Assembly (NCBI RefSeq): GCF_002252475.1
Contig: NZ_NNRK01000026.1
Location: 310,001-374,000 of the forward strand
DNA from: Brucella rhizosphaerae
GTDB lineage: Bacteria; Pseudomonadota; Alphaproteobacteria; Rhizobiales; Rhizobiaceae
Direction: 5' to 3'
Length of the DNA: 64,000 bases
Made by a program: the position numbers and the translations under genes. This document shows, piece by piece, positions 62,925 through 64,000 of this stretch (its first letter is position 1; each line of letters begins with the position of its first letter). The notes under the pieces were generated by a model. The model searched no databases. It saw only the letters and a list, made by a program, of their open reading frames with translations, and was not told the origin of the DNA.

Positions 62925-64000
62925 ATGATGCGCGAAAAGCGCGGATCGACTGCAATGTTGACGTTCATGGCGCTGGCCGTGGTTTTGGCAGGTTGCGCAA
63001 GCGCCCCACAGCCGAAATCGAAGAAAAAGCACCCGAAAGAATATTTCGCTGAATCCAAGTATGGTGTGAAAGCCAGTCCGCGCGTAACGAACGTTCAGGG
63101 CAAGCCTTTGCCACGTGGTGGCGGGCGTGATCAGACCGGCAAGCCTTATCAGGTCAAGGGGCGCTGGTATTATCCCAAAGAAGACAAGAAATATGCGTCG
63201 ACCGGCCGCGCGTCCTGGTATGGCAGCGCTTTTCATGGGCGCCTGACAGCCAACGGTGAAATTTACGACATGACGCATCTGACGGCAGCGCACCCAACGA
63301 TGCCGCTTCCAAGTTATGCGCGTGTGACGAACACAGCCAACGGCAGTTCGGTTATCGTTCGTGTAAATGATCGCGGTCCGTTTGAACGTGATCGCGTGAT
63401 CGATCTTTCTCAAAAGGCAGCGGAAATGCTGGATTATCAGCATCATGGCACCGCTAGTGTGAAAGTTGAATATGTCGGCCGCGCACCGCTGGACGGCCAT
63501 GACGATGCTTATCTGTTGGCTTCTTATCGTTCGGGCGATAGCGATCCTATCGGTCAACCGGCAACGGGCGTTATGATGGCTATGAACGCGCCCACCCCGA
63601 CACCAGCGGGGATCGCGGCAATGCCGGTTCCACAGTCATCGCCATTTGAAGTCAATTCTGCTTATGGCGACGGCGAGATGCCTTTGCTTCCTGCTAATGT
63701 ACCAGTTCCGTCACAGCGTCCGGCTGGGAGCTTTGGTGTTGCCACTGCAACTCGTATTGGTGGTCTTGGCTATGCTTCTGACCGTATGGCAGCGTCTGCT
63801 TTCGCAGAAGAACGCACATATGGCAGCATCCTGACCGCAAGTGCAGTTTCCGACGCCTGGAAGCGCAGAAACGCCGAAGACCAGCGCGAATATGTCGAAC
63901 TCGGTGTGTTCAACTCGCTGGAAGACGTGATCAGCCTCGAGAAATCTCTGCCGCGCTCTGCGCGCGTGACACGCACAAAGATGCCGACAGAGCAGGGCGA
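62925..64000 (+). CDS. rlpA: Septal ring lytic transglycosylase RlpA-like lipoprotein (partial, runs off window)
   Basis: RlpA cleaves glycan strands free of stem peptides at the septum. The frame from ATG 62925 stays open to the end of the window (358 codons). The signal peptide ends in the lipobox LAGC, so it is a lipoprotein. The double-psi barrel domain is clear: GRASWYGSAFHGRLTANGE, TAAHPTMPLPSYARVTN and VNDRGPFERDRVIDLS, with the catalytic Asp in NDRG. After a Pro/Ser/Ala-rich linker the last visible part (REYVELGVFNSLEDVISLEK) looks like the beginning of a SPOR domain, which would bind septal peptidoglycan. Confidence 0.94.
   Translation, partial: MMREKRGSTAMLTFMALAVVLAGCASAPQPKSKKKHPKEYFAESKYGVKASPRVTNVQGKPLPRGGGRDQTGKPYQVKGRWYYPKEDKKYASTGRASWYGSAFHGRLTANGEIYDMTHLTAAHPTMPLPSYARVTNTANGSSVIVRVNDRGPFERDRVIDLSQKAAEMLDYQHHGTASVKVEYVGRAPLDGHDDAYLLASYRSGDSDPIGQPATGVMMAMNAPTPTPAGIAAMPVPQSSPFEVNSAYGDGEMPLLPANVPVPSQRPAGSFGVATATRIGGLGYASDRMAASAFAEERTYGSILTASAVSDAWKRRNAEDQREYVELGVFNSLEDVISLEKSLPRSARVTRTKMPTEQG

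Overview
The window is a stretch of chromosome from an alphaproteobacterium of the Brucella/Ochrobactrum group (Hyphomicrobiales). The pointers are: a TolC-type exporter matching Brucella BepC, a PopZ/DUF2497 protein beside valS, an RNase E with an acidic/basic insertion in its S1 region and a GWW-type C-terminus, and a suf cluster with two cysteine desulfurases in the order known from Agrobacterium. GC is moderate and genes are tightly packed. The genus is my inference; the Ochrobactrum side seems likelier than a classical Brucella species, but I cannot prove it by eye.

Layout. 0-5 kb: the tail of an aminotransferase, rne with a long structured leader, then the amidase amiC. 5-9 kb: PBP1A and prfB, the latter with a programmed +1 frameshift. 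9-17 kb: a small membrane protein, bcp, a giant AsmA/YhdP-like protein, tyrS, anmK and an alpha/beta hydrolase. 17.5-24.3 kb: the suf Fe-S operon (cysteine desulfurase, sufB, sufC, sufD, sufS, sufT) with an internal terminator-like hairpin before sufS. 24.3-30.3 kb: a glycosyltransferase, tRNA-Thr, nadK, a DEAD-box helicase, a TfoX-like protein, a displaced and inverted sufA, a secreted protein and an HMA-domain protein. 30.6-36.7 kb: a PIMT-like methyltransferase, bepC, popZ and valS. 37-43 kb: a FadL porin, a 3-hydroxyisobutyrate dehydrogenase-like protein, a GST, and a polar amino-acid ABC transporter lacking its ATPase. 43-48.5 kb: molybdenum cofactor genes mobB, mobA and moaA with a DMT exporter, a DUF971 protein and a class I fumarase. 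48.7-55.4 kb: an L,D-transpeptidase, a two-module Cys-rich secreted protein, a lipoate ligase with its accessory domain at the N-terminus, an ABC-F ATPase and a diacetyl/acetoin-type reductase. 55.6-64 kb: an accessory-looking stretch with an orphan MetQ-like binding protein, tRNA-Arg, tRNA-Asp and tRNA-Gly, several very small secreted or membrane proteins, an SPFH protein, DoxX, a lipid kinase and the start of rlpA, which runs off the end.

Two themes link the genes. Envelope construction recurs (amiC, PBP1A, anmK, AsmA-like, bepC, FadL, L,D-transpeptidase, rlpA, popZ). Fe-S biology also recurs (suf operon, sufA, the 4Fe-4S enzymes MoaA and class I fumarase, and a DUF971 protein placed between them). 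I see no CRISPR array, integrase, transposase or phage gene, and no clearly new multi-gene defence or biosynthetic system. The most interesting signals are smaller: a perfect FNR/FixK box, a 16-bp perfect palindrome at the bepC promoter, a possible Irr box at sufB, the DUF971 placement, a duplicated Cys-rich module, and tiny membrane proteins.
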